Shown: positions 1 to 7,076 of the stretch, in pieces
How positions within the stretch are numbered: position 1 is the stretch's first letter
Layout of the letters: each line of letters opens with the position of its first letter
Source of the DNA: Kribbella aluminosa
Lineage (GTDB): Bacteria > Actinomycetota > Actinomycetes > Propionibacteriales > Kribbellaceae
Reading direction: 5' to 3'
DNA length: 64,000 nucleotides
Assembly (NCBI RefSeq): GCF_017876295.1
Contig: NZ_JAGINT010000002.1
Coordinates: forward strand, 372,001-436,000
Program-made: the position numbers and the translations under genes
Notes under the pieces: generated by a model
Database searches by the model: none
The model's input: the letters and a program-made list of their open reading frames with translations, nothing else
Told to the model about the DNA's origin: nothing

Positions 1-707
1 CGGAGACACTGGCCGCCGAGTTCCGGGCCGCGGTGGTGGAGCGGACCGGGCTGACCTGCTGCGTCGGCATCGGTGACAACAAGACCCGCGCCAAACTCGC
101 CACCAACTTCGCGAAACTCTCCAACACGTCCGGGGACGGCAACGGGATCTACCGGCTGACCGCCGCGAACTGGCGCGAGGTGATGGACCACCGCCCGGTC
201 CGCGACCTGTGGGGCATCGGCGCCCGGATGGAACACAACCTCAACGAACTCGGCCTCACCACGGTCGCCGACCTGGCCGCCGCCGACGTCGACACCCTCA
301 AGAAGCGCTTCGGCCCCAACATGGGCACCTGGTACGCCGCCCTCGGCCGCGGCCTCGGCGACACCCAACTCACCGACGTCCCCCGCGAACCGGTCTCCCG
401 CAGCCACGAGGAAACCTTCCCGTCGGACCTCGTCGAGCGTCCTGACGTGGAACGCGAACTCCGCCGCATCGCCCTCGAGGTCACCCGCGAGGTCGTGGCC
501 GAAGGCCGCACCGTCCAACGCGTCTCGGTCAAGGTCCGCTTCATCAACTTCTACACCCCGATCAAAAGCCGCAAACTGAAGTCCTCCACCCAGGACCCCG
601 AGCTGGTCGCCACCACAGCCCTCTCCATCCTCGAAAAGTTCACCCTCAACCGCCCCATCCGCCTCCTCGGCGTCCGCGTCGAGTTCGTCCCCTCGCCGCT
701 TATATAG
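1..707 (+). CDS. dinB: DNA polymerase IV (Y-family), C-terminal part
   Basis: The gene is cut by the left edge; the first whole codon is at position 3 and 234 residues are visible. It is an error-prone Y-family polymerase for translesion synthesis. The visible start carries the conserved GIGDNKTRAKLATNFAK palm segment. A helix-hairpin-helix thumb follows (VRDLWGIGARMEHNLNELGL), then the little-finger domain (SRSHEETFPSD through LLGVRVEF). A full DinB is about 350-400 residues, so roughly the N-terminal third, including the first catalytic Asp, lies outside the window. It ends in an AT-rich TAG that is part of an inverted repeat. Family identification is secure. Confidence 0.93.
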   Translation, partial: ETLAAEFRAAVVERTGLTCCVGIGDNKTRAKLATNFAKLSNTSGDGNGIYRLTAANWREVMDHRPVRDLWGIGARMEHNLNELGLTTVADLAAADVDTLKKRFGPNMGTWYAALGRGLGDTQLTDVPREPVSRSHEETFPSDLVERPDVERELRRIALEVTREVVAEGRTVQRVSVKVRFINFYTPIKSRKLKSSTQDPELVATTALSILEKFTLNRPIRLLGVRVEFVPSPLI

Positions 708-730
708 CTTTGTTTGCAGAAAGTTATATA
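701..730. promoter_or_regulatory. AT-rich inverted repeat (operator- or promoter-like)
   Basis: TATATAGCTTT (701-711) and AAAGTTATATA (720-730) are inverted with one mismatch and an 8-base spacer. The site overlaps the dinB stop codon and ends one base before a GTG. Such an AT-rich dyad stands out strongly in this GC-rich sequence and resembles a regulator-binding site. No regulator gene is adjacent, so the binder is unknown. Confidence 0.5.
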
Positions 731-731
731 C

Positions 732-848
732 GTGAGAGGTGCGAACCAACTGTCGGTCTCGACAGGAAAGCGCGACCGCGGATGGATCGCGCGCGAGGTG
801 ATCACCACCCTCGACGACTTCGCAGTCCGCGCGGGCCGCCGTAGCTGA
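732..848 (+). CDS. hypothetical 38-residue ORF or gene remnant
   Basis: A GTG start one base after the AT-rich dyad opens a 38-codon frame ending in TGA just before the convergent phosphotransferase gene. The peptide is basic and amphipathic, with GWIAREVITTLDDFAVRAGR near its C-terminus; I do not recognise it. It may be the remnant of a gene once controlled by the dyad, since promoter-like DNA leads straight into it. It has no Shine-Dalgarno sequence and would be leaderless. It could also be non-coding. Confidence 0.25.
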   Translation: MRGANQLSVSTGKRDRGWIAREVITTLDDFAVRAGRRS

Positions 849-851
849 GGC

Positions 852-1832
852 CTAGGTCAGTGCGGCGAGGATCTTCGACATCGAGTCGTAGGTTTGGCGG
901 ACCGCGTCGGGCTTGTTCAGGCGGTGGCGTTCCAGGCGGATCGCGGCGAGGTGGCGGGCTTCGTAGATCGCCGCGCGCCAGGTGGCGCCCGGCGAGCGGT
1001 CCAGGGCGCCGTACGAATCCCAGAACGCCTCCCGCTCGTCCTGTTTCGCCTGGGCCATGCGGATGGTCCAGTCCGCGGCCGGGTCGCCGAACTCGGTGCG
1101 GTCGAAGTCCAGTACGCCGGAGATCAACGGCTCGGGCGCATCTGCATCGAGAAGACAGTTGGCCGTCCACAGGTCACCCGTCAGCAGTCGCGGTTCGCGG
1201 ATCTCGTCCAAGGTGGCCCGACCATGCGTCGCCGCGTCGGCAGCCTGCCGGACGTCCGCAGCGTCCAGCCCCAACTGCTCGAGATCGTCGGCAATCTGGA
1301 GCAGTGACGCGATCACAGCCTCACTCCAGCGAGAGTACGACGGTCCGGCCACACGACCGAAGTACGGCCCGCGTACGTCGTGCACGGTTCGGGCGATCGC
1401 ACCGAGCTGACGGAAGAAGGTCGTACGCCCGGACCGCGGATAGCGGCCCAGCTGCTCCGGTGCCGGGACACCGGAAAGACGACTCTGGATCATCCAGTCC
1501 CGGTCGACGATCTCGTGCGACCAATCAACGGCGAGCACCCTTGGCGTCAACTGTGCGATCGCAGTCAGCCAGGAGACGCTCAGGTACTCGTTGCGCATCA
1601 GCCGCTGCTCGGACGCGAACTGCATCCGTTCCTCCGGCGCCACACGCAAGATCACCGGCTCGGCCCACCCGCTCAGCTCGATCCGGTACACGCTGTTGTA
1701 CGACCCGTACCCGAGCTCGACCGCCTCCAGCGGAACGCTGCCGAACGCCCGCCGGCAGATCGCATCGATCGCCGACGGGCCGACCGCCCGCTGGAACGCA
1801 CCCGGCGCCCGCACCCCCCCCCGCACCCGCAT
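852..1832 (-). CDS. aminoglycoside phosphotransferase-family (APH/ChoK-fold) kinase
   Basis: A 326-residue kinase-like phosphotransferase. The catalytic loop reads LLTGDLWTANCLLD, with likely catalytic Asp220 and Asn225, and the metal-binding segment is LDFDRTEFGDPAADW (Asp242). Thr replaces the usual His of the HGD motif, a substitution I believe is tolerated in this family. The ATG is well supported by GGAGG six bases upstream. Codons 4-6 contain a run of nine G (C on the plus strand, 1814-1822), which is a possible slippage site. The substrate cannot be told from sequence; most actinobacterial members are not proven aminoglycoside kinases. It is downstream of the sugar-acid operon but separated from it by a hairpin. 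Confidence 0.85.
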   Translation of the reverse strand: MRVRGGVRAPGAFQRAVGPSAIDAICRRAFGSVPLEAVELGYGSYNSVYRIELSGWAEPVILRVAPEERMQFASEQRLMRNEYLSVSWLTAIAQLTPRVLAVDWSHEIVDRDWMIQSRLSGVPAPEQLGRYPRSGRTTFFRQLGAIARTVHDVRGPYFGRVAGPSYSRWSEAVIASLLQIADDLEQLGLDAADVRQAADAATHGRATLDEIREPRLLTGDLWTANCLLDADAPEPLISGVLDFDRTEFGDPAADWTIRMAQAKQDEREAFWDSYGALDRSPGATWRAAIYEARHLAAIRLERHRLNKPDAVRQTYDSMSKILAALT

Positions 1833-1860
1833 GCCATACCTCCATCTCGCGCCTCCTGGT

Positions 1861-1902
1861 TGGGGAGGATTTCTGCCCGATTCGGGGAGAAAATCCTCCC
1901 CA
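1861..1902 (-). terminator. hairpin between lactonase and phosphotransferase genes
   Basis: TGGGGAGGATTT (1861-1872) and AAATCCTCCCCA (1891-1902) form a perfect 12-bp inverted repeat with an 18-base loop. It lies 12 bases beyond the stop of the minus-strand lactonase gene, so it probably ends that transcript. No T-tract follows, so it is not a textbook intrinsic terminator; it could instead act in the leader of the phosphotransferase mRNA. Confidence 0.6.
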
Positions 1903-1914
1903 GATGGCCGGAAT

Positions 1915-2754
1915 CTACAGGTTGTAGGTGCGGGTGGCGGTGGTGGTGAAGATGGCTTCTCGGTCGGTTGGAGTGAGGGTGGACGTGAGGGTTTCCGCCG
2001 CGGCGACGACGTCGGCGTAGGACGCAGCGAGGAGGCAGACGGGCCAGTCGGAGCCGAACATTACTCGGTTGGGGGTGAAGGCGTTCAGGACTACGTCGGC
2101 GTAGGGCTGGAGGTCTTTGGGTTGCCAGGTGGTCCAGTCGGCTTCGGTGACCATGCCGGAGAGTTTGCAGGTGACGTTGGGTTGGGCGGCCAGAGTTCGG
2201 AGTTGGGTGGCCCAGGGTTCCAGCGGGTCACCGATGACTGGCTTGGAGATGTGGTCGACGACGAAGGTCAGTTGCGGGAGGTTGCGGGCTGTCTGGATTG
2301 CGGCGGGGAGGTGTGGGGTTTTGGTGAGCAGGTCGTAGGCCAGGCCGGCGTCGGCGACGGCGTTCAGGCCCCGTTGTACGTCGGGGCGCAGCAGCCAGTC
2401 GTTGTCGGGTTCGTCGTGGACCTGGTGGCGGATCGCCTTCAGGTACGAGCCGTCCGGGCGGGCCAGCAGCGACGCCAGCGTGTCCGCCACGTCGGGCGCG
2501 GTGAGGTCCACCCAGCCGACCACGCCGGCCACCAGGTCGTTGCCGGCGGCAATCTCCAGGAACTCGACGGTCTCCTCGAGTAGACCGACAGTCTGGACCA
2601 GGACGGTCGCGGTGACGTCGGCGGCCGCGGCGAGCGGGGCCAGGTCGGCGATCGAGAAGTTCTTCCGGATCGGGTCCATTTCCGGCCCGGTCATCCAGGA
2701 CTGCTCGCGGACGGTCAGATCCCAGACATGGTGGTGTGCGTCGACTCTGCTCAT
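1915..2754 (-). CDS. amidohydrolase_2-family sugar lactonase (L-fuconolactonase-like)
   Basis: A 279-residue TIM-barrel amidohydrolase. The N-terminal DAHHHVWD supplies metal-binding His, and FGSDWPVCLL near residue 240 holds the conserved Asp. Relatives include L-fuconolactonase and 2-pyrone-4,6-dicarboxylate lactonase. It starts 13 bases after the stop of the upstream dehydratase gene with GAAGG as ribosome site, so the two are co-transcribed. Next to a dehydratase and an FAH-fold hydrolase, the likely role is opening an aldonolactone in a non-phosphorylating deoxysugar or aldose pathway. The exact sugar is inference; L-fucose is the best-known precedent for this enzyme set. Confidence 0.82.
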   Translation of the reverse strand: MSRVDAHHHVWDLTVREQSWMTGPEMDPIRKNFSIADLAPLAAAADVTATVLVQTVGLLEETVEFLEIAAGNDLVAGVVGWVDLTAPDVADTLASLLARPDGSYLKAIRHQVHDEPDNDWLLRPDVQRGLNAVADAGLAYDLLTKTPHLPAAIQTARNLPQLTFVVDHISKPVIGDPLEPWATQLRTLAAQPNVTCKLSGMVTEADWTTWQPKDLQPYADVVLNAFTPNRVMFGSDWPVCLLAASYADVVAAAETLTSTLTPTDREAIFTTTATRTYNL

Positions 2755-2767
2755 GCGCCGTACCTTC

Positions 2768-3859
2768 TCATCCGACCCGGCGGTCGTCGATGGCGTCCTG
2801 GTTCCAGTTGATCCCGAGACCGGGTACGTCGGGGGCGACCGCGTGCCCGTCGACGATCTCCATCTCGGACGACGTGATCGCCCGCAGCTGCGGGATGTGC
2901 TCGACGTACCGGCCGTTCGGTACGGCGGCCGTGAGGCTGACGTGCAGCTCCATCAGGAAGTGCGGGCAGACCTCGAGGTTGAACGTCTCGGCCAGGTGCG
3001 CGACCTTCAGCCACGGCGTGATGCCGCCGATCCGGGCCACGTCGACCTGGATGATCCCGGCGCCGCCGGCCGCGGCGTACTCGCGGAACTGCGAGACGGA
3101 GTACAGCGACTCGCCGACCGCGATCGGGATCGACGTGGACTCCGCGAGCCGGACATGACCGGTCAGGTCGTCGGCCGGCAACGGCTCCTCGAACCAGCTC
3201 AGGTCCACGGCCTCGAAGGCAGCCGCTCGCCGGCGAGCTTCCGGGTACGTCATCGACTGGTTCGCGTCGACCATGATGTCCAGCGCCGGCCCGACCGCGT
3301 CCCGGACCGCGCGGAGCCGCTCCAGGTCCTCGTGGACGCGCGGCTTCCCGACCTTGAGCTTCACGCCCGGCCAGCCGGCCTTCTGGGACGCGAGGGCGCC
3401 GGCGACCAGCTCGTCGGTTGTCAGGTGCAACCAACCGCCCTCGGTGTCGTACAGCGGCACCTGCTGCCGGTACCCGCCGGCCAACCGCCAGAGCGGCTCG
3501 CCCGCGCGCAGACAGCGCAGGTCCCACAGTGCGGTGTCGACCGAGGCCAGCGCGAGCGAGGTGATCGCGCCCACGGTCGTCGCGTGCGTGGACCAGAAGA
3601 GATCGGACCACAAGGCCTCGACGTTGCGCGCGTCCGCGCCGACCAGCCGCGGCAGCAGGTGGTCGCGGAGCAGCGCGAGTACGGCGGTGCCGCCGGTGCC
3701 GATCGTGTACGAGTACCCGAGGCCGGTCAGCCCGTCCGCCGTCGTGAGCTGGACGAACACGGTTTCCTGTTTGAGGAACGCCTGGACGGCGTCGGTCCGA
3801 ACGGTCTCGACCTCGAGGTCGACCAGGTACGCCTCTGCCCGGACGATCGCCGTACTCAC
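2768..3859 (-). CDS. enolase-superfamily acid-sugar dehydratase (mandelate racemase subgroup)
   Basis: A 363-residue protein with the full active-site pattern of the MR subgroup: Lys167-x-Lys169 (GVKLKVGK), metal ligands Asp198 (DANQ), Glu224 (WFEEP) and Glu250 (AVGES), and an Asp273/His300 dyad (QVDVAR, EVCPHF). This set fits dehydration of an aldonate to a 2-keto-3-deoxy sugar acid. It is shorter than typical L-fuconate dehydratases (about 430-440), so the substrate may differ, for example a rhamnonate-, galactonate- or arabinonate-like acid. GTG start with GGGAGG 6 bases upstream. It is the first gene of the leftward arm and faces the GntR gene across the palindrome at 3874. Confidence 0.85.
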   Translation of the reverse strand: MSTAIVRAEAYLVDLEVETVRTDAVQAFLKQETVFVQLTTADGLTGLGYSYTIGTGGTAVLALLRDHLLPRLVGADARNVEALWSDLFWSTHATTVGAITSLALASVDTALWDLRCLRAGEPLWRLAGGYRQQVPLYDTEGGWLHLTTDELVAGALASQKAGWPGVKLKVGKPRVHEDLERLRAVRDAVGPALDIMVDANQSMTYPEARRRAAAFEAVDLSWFEEPLPADDLTGHVRLAESTSIPIAVGESLYSVSQFREYAAAGGAGIIQVDVARIGGITPWLKVAHLAETFNLEVCPHFLMELHVSLTAAVPNGRYVEHIPQLRAITSSEMEIVDGHAVAPDVPGLGINWNQDAIDDRRVG

Positions 3860-3873
3860 AGTTTCCTCCCGAG

Positions 3874-3885
3874 ATCCTATAGGAT
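3874..3885. promoter_or_regulatory. palindromic operator for the GntR regulator
   Basis: ATCCTATAGGAT is a perfect 12-bp palindrome, 14 bases upstream of the dehydratase start and about 90 bases upstream of the GntR start. A half-site-like GATCCTGAT follows at about 3890. Its position between divergent arms and its symmetry fit a FadR-type GntR operator controlling both directions. Confidence 0.65.
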
Positions 3886-3972
3886 ATTGCGATCCTGATG
3901 CTCCCGCTTCACACTGGACGCGTCAAGACGGACCGCGAGTCGGGCAGAATGGCTCTCCCGGGAGGAGCGACA

Positions 3973-4671
3973 GTGACTGATGCGCATGTGGGCCTGGCGG
4001 GTCAGCTCGCCCGGCTGCCCCAGCGGCAGGTGCTGAGCGACGACGTCTACGAGACCGTCAAGGGCCTGATCATGGACAGCGTGGTCGAGCCGGGCACCCG
4101 GTTGAACATCGATGCACTAACCCGTGAGCTGGGCATTTCCCAGACCCCGATCCGGGAGTCGCTGGCCCGGCTGGAGTCCGACGGCCTCGTGATCAAGGAG
4201 CCGCTGCGCGGGTACCGGGTGTCGTCGCGGCTGACCCGCGACGAGTTCGACGACCTCTTCGAGTACCGCCTGCACATCGAGCCGTGGGCGGCCGGACGGG
4301 CCGCGGAGCGGGCGGGTGACGACGACCTGGCCCGGCTCAAGGCGGAGATGCTCAGCTACACCGACGTACCGGATCGTCCGTCGTACGAGAGCTACCGGGC
4401 GATGGCGGCGCACGACCAGCGGTTCCACGACCTGGTGCTGGAGCTGTCCGGCAACGAGACCGCCCGGTTGTCCTTCCAGCGGACACACTGCCACCTGCAC
4501 CTGTTCCGGCTGTACTACGGTGGCGGCATCGCGACGAAGGCGTTGCGAGAGCACAAGGCAGTGGTGACTGCCGTCCGCAAGGGCAACGCGGAGGAGGCGG
4601 CTGCGGCGATGCGATCGCACATCGAGGCCTCCCGCGGCCGGCTGCGGCCGATCTTCGACAAAGAGTCCTAG
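3973..4671 (+). CDS. GntR-family transcriptional regulator (FadR/FCD subfamily)
   Basis: A winged helix (about residues 25-90; DALTRELGISQTPIRESLARLESDGL) is followed by an all-helical FCD effector domain. FCD metal/ligand residues are visible in the EYRLHIEP and MAAHDQRFHDLVL segments and in the C-terminal HIEASRGR. I chose the GTG at 3973 because GGGAGGAG lies just upstream; the open frame extends back to 3898 without a ribosome site. It precedes the FAH-fold hydrolase by 9 bases and diverges from the dehydratase gene. It probably represses the sugar-acid genes until a pathway intermediate binds. Confidence 0.88.
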   Translation: MTDAHVGLAGQLARLPQRQVLSDDVYETVKGLIMDSVVEPGTRLNIDALTRELGISQTPIRESLARLESDGLVIKEPLRGYRVSSRLTRDEFDDLFEYRLHIEPWAAGRAAERAGDDDLARLKAEMLSYTDVPDRPSYESYRAMAAHDQRFHDLVLELSGNETARLSFQRTHCHLHLFRLYYGGGIATKALREHKAVVTAVRKGNAEEAAAAMRSHIEASRGRLRPIFDKES

Positions 4672-4680
4672 GAGACACCT

Positions 4681-5544
4681 GTGGAACTGCTCCGCCTGGG
4701 CGCGGTCGGTGAGGAGCGCCCGTATGTGCGCGCCGCCGACGGTACCGTTCACGATCTGACCCCGCTGACTCTTGAAACCGGTGGCGACATCGACGGAGCC
4801 TTCCTGGCCGCTGACGGCATCGCCCGGACCCGAGCCGCGCTCGACGCCGGCGACCTGCCCGCGGCCGACGTCGAGGGGCTGCGGGTCGGCGCACCGATCG
4901 CCCGCCCTGGCGCGGTGGTCTGCATCGGCATGAACTACGCGGCCCACGCGGCCGAGGGCGGCGCCGAGCCGCCGAAGCAGCCGATCGTGTTCTTCAAGCA
5001 CCCGAACACCGTCGTCGGCCCGAACGACGACGTCCTCGTCCCGCGCGGCTCCGCGAAGACCGACTGGGAGGTCGAGCTCGCGGTCGTGATCGGCAAGCAG
5101 ACGCGGTACGTCGAGACCGACGAAGAGGCGCTTGCCTGCGTCGCAGGGTACACGGTCTCGAACGACGTGTCCGAGCGCGCGTTCCAGATCGAGGTCTCGG
5201 GCGGGCAGTGGTCGAAGGGCAAGTGCTGCGAGACGTTCAACCCGCTCGGGCCCTCGCTGATCCCGGCCTCCGAGGTCCACGACGTGCAGAACCTGCAGCT
5301 GAGGTCCTGGGTGAACGGTGAGCCGCGGCAGGACTCCAACACGCGGGACATGATCTTCTCGGTGGCGGCGCTGATCCGCGACCTCTCGCAGTACATGGTG
5401 CTCAGCCCGGGCGACATCGTGAACACCGGTACGCCGGAGGGCGTCGCGCTGTCCGGCCGGTTCCCGTACCTGTCGCCGGGCGACACGATGGAGCTGGAGA
5501 TCGAAGGGCTCGGGCGGCAGACGCAGTCGCTCGGCAAGGCCTGA
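4681..5544 (+). CDS. fumarylacetoacetate hydrolase-family enzyme (likely 2,4-diketo-3-deoxy-aldonate hydrolase)
   Basis: A 287-residue FAH-fold protein: CIGMNYAAHA, FFKHPNTVVGP, the metal-binding KTDWEVELAVVIG, SNDVSERAFQ and NTGTPEGVALS are all family hallmarks. FAH enzymes cleave C-C bonds of 1,3-diketo acids. With lactonase and dehydratase genes across the operator, a hydrolase splitting a 2,4-diketo-3-deoxy sugar acid into pyruvate and a hydroxy acid is the most economical role, as in the L-fucose and L-rhamnose diketo routes. GTG start with GGAG 7 bases upstream, directly after the GntR stop. The sugar dehydrogenase, keto-deoxy acid dehydrogenase and transporter are absent from the immediate locus. 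Confidence 0.83.
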   Translation: MELLRLGAVGEERPYVRAADGTVHDLTPLTLETGGDIDGAFLAADGIARTRAALDAGDLPAADVEGLRVGAPIARPGAVVCIGMNYAAHAAEGGAEPPKQPIVFFKHPNTVVGPNDDVLVPRGSAKTDWEVELAVVIGKQTRYVETDEEALACVAGYTVSNDVSERAFQIEVSGGQWSKGKCCETFNPLGPSLIPASEVHDVQNLQLRSWVNGEPRQDSNTRDMIFSVAALIRDLSQYMVLSPGDIVNTGTPEGVALSGRFPYLSPGDTMELEIEGLGRQTQSLGKA

Positions 5545-5577
5545 TTTCTGTCGGAGCGCCCGTCTAGGGTCCTTCTC

Positions 5578-6192
5578 GTGAACGACGTACTGGCCGAGAT
5601 CAGCAGTTCGTACGACAACGTCGCCGTTTCGTACGCCGAGATGGTGCAGGACGGGGCGCCCGGGGAGGTCGAGGATCTCGACCTCCTCGCCGGTCTGCTG
5701 CCATCCCGGGGCCTGACCGTGCTGGACGTCGGGTGCGGGCCGGGGCGGGTCACGGCGGCGCTGCACGACCGCGGTCTGGCGGTGGTCGGCGTCGACGTGT
5801 CGCCGGGCATGGTCGAGGTCGCGCGCACGGCGCATCCCGAGGTGGACTTCCGCGTCGGGTCGATGACGGCGCTCGACCTGCCGGACGCGTCGGTCGGCGG
5901 GATTGTGGCGTGGTGGTCGATCATCCACCTGCCGCGCGAGCTGGTGCCGACCGCGTTCGCGGAGTTCCGCCGGGTGCTGGCACCGGGCGGGGTGCTGCTG
6001 ATCGGGTTCCACGTCGGCGCCGAGTCGACGCACAAGACGTCCGGGTACGGCGGTCATCCGATGAATGTGCACGTCCATCGCTGGACCGGCGAGGCGCTCA
6101 CCGAGATAGCAATCGCCGCGGGCTTCACGCCGTACGCTGCGGAGCTGCCTGATGATCGGGTGCTCTTCGCGGTAGATACGGAGAATTCCTGA
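5578..6192 (+). CDS. class I SAM-dependent methyltransferase
   Basis: 204 residues with a Rossmann-like SAM site: motif I LDVGCGPG (about 49-56), acidic GVDVSPGM at the end of strand 2, and the later RRVLAPGGVLLIGF. It resembles small-molecule methyltransferases of the Methyltransf_11/25 type. It begins with GTG and follows the FAH gene by 33 bases with a possible own promoter (TAGGGT). No substrate can be assigned. Confidence 0.85.
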   Translation: MNDVLAEISSSYDNVAVSYAEMVQDGAPGEVEDLDLLAGLLPSRGLTVLDVGCGPGRVTAALHDRGLAVVGVDVSPGMVEVARTAHPEVDFRVGSMTALDLPDASVGGIVAWWSIIHLPRELVPTAFAEFRRVLAPGGVLLIGFHVGAESTHKTSGYGGHPMNVHVHRWTGEALTEIAIAAGFTPYAAELPDDRVLFAVDTENS

Positions 6193-6226
6193 GGCTCCGG
6201 CCGCGCTTCGCCCGTACTCTCTGCGC

Positions 6227-6604
6227 ATGACTTCTCGCGTGCGGACAGTGACGTTCGATGCCCACAACCCCTACGAACTGGCCGGCTTCTGGCTCCAGGT
6301 CCTGAAGGCGGAGCGCCCCGCCGACGACCATCCCGACGACCCGTACGCCGCGGTCCCCGCCGACGGCATCACGGTCCTGTTCGAGCAGAACAACGACGAG
6401 AAGGCCGTCAAGAACCGCGCCCACCTCGACCTGGTCCCCGACACGACCCGCGACGAGGAGGTCGCCTGGCTCCTCACGCTCGGCGCCACCATCGCCCACG
6501 ACCGCCGCGAACCCGACGGCACCGGCTGGGTCGTCCTCCAGGACCCCGAAGGCAACGAGTTCTGCATCCTCCGCAGCGAATCCGAACGCGCCGCCACTTC
6601 CTGA
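6227..6604 (+). CDS. VOC-superfamily protein (glyoxalase-like)
   Basis: 125 residues with two beta-alpha-beta-beta-beta modules. The first starts VTFDAHNPYELAGFW and the C-terminal strand is LQDPEGNEFCILR, a signature of the Glyoxalase_6 type abundant in actinobacteria. His and Glu in HLDLVPD and NEFC may bind metal. Function unknown; members bind small hydrophobic ligands or act in resistance and detoxification. Confidence 0.8.
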   Translation: MTSRVRTVTFDAHNPYELAGFWLQVLKAERPADDHPDDPYAAVPADGITVLFEQNNDEKAVKNRAHLDLVPDTTRDEEVAWLLTLGATIAHDRREPDGTGWVVLQDPEGNEFCILRSESERAATS

Positions 6605-6634
6605 TGGGCCGGCCGGCGAGCGCTTCGCGGTGAC

Positions 6635-7009
6635 CTACCGCTCGACCTTCGGCGTCTGGCCCGTGAACGTGATCCGCCAGTCCGTCGCCCACGCGTGCAC
6701 TGCCACGTCGTACCCGTCTCGGCTGGCGGCGACCCGATAGTGCCCGTTCTCCGGCGGTACGACGTCCGCACGCCACCCGCGGGCCCGCAACGCCGCCGCC
6801 GCGGCCTCCACCTCGGCCGCGGGATCCGGCGCCTGCGGATTGCCGGTCTGCACGGTCACCCGCGACACGGTGGCCGGCCCGCGCCCATCGAACAGTACGC
6901 CGGGATTCACCGGCCCTGGGTCCCCCGTGACAACCGAACGCTGATCAGGTACGACGGCCTCCGCCACCGCCACCAGTTCGCTCCGCAGGAACTCACGCTC
7001 GCCCGTCAT
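6635..7009 (-). CDS. conserved hypothetical protein, partner of the DUF1023 hydrolase
   Basis: About 124 residues from the ATG at 7009, where GGGAGA sits nine bases upstream; a GTG at 7039 is an alternative. The sequence shows one alpha/beta domain (EAAAAALRARGWRADVVPP, YRVAASRDGYDVAVHAW) and no clear signal peptide or membrane segment. It lies just downstream of the DUF1023 hydrolase gene on the same strand and is probably co-transcribed with it. Not recognised. Confidence 0.6.
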   Translation of the reverse strand: MTGEREFLRSELVAVAEAVVPDQRSVVTGDPGPVNPGVLFDGRGPATVSRVTVQTGNPQAPDPAAEVEAAAAALRARGWRADVVPPENGHYRVAASRDGYDVAVHAWATDWRITFTGQTPKVER

Positions 7010-7076
7010 CGCCGCCGCTCTCCCATCCCACACCGCCACGGACCGGACCCGTTCGCCTGGACCTGCTCAGCGGCCG

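Noticed and set aside
4117..6267. Very long open frame on the minus strand (716 codons)
   Set aside because: It lies antisense to well-supported GntR, FAH and methyltransferase genes, and its translation is low-complexity Arg/Pro/Gly-rich. It is a GC-rich shadow frame.
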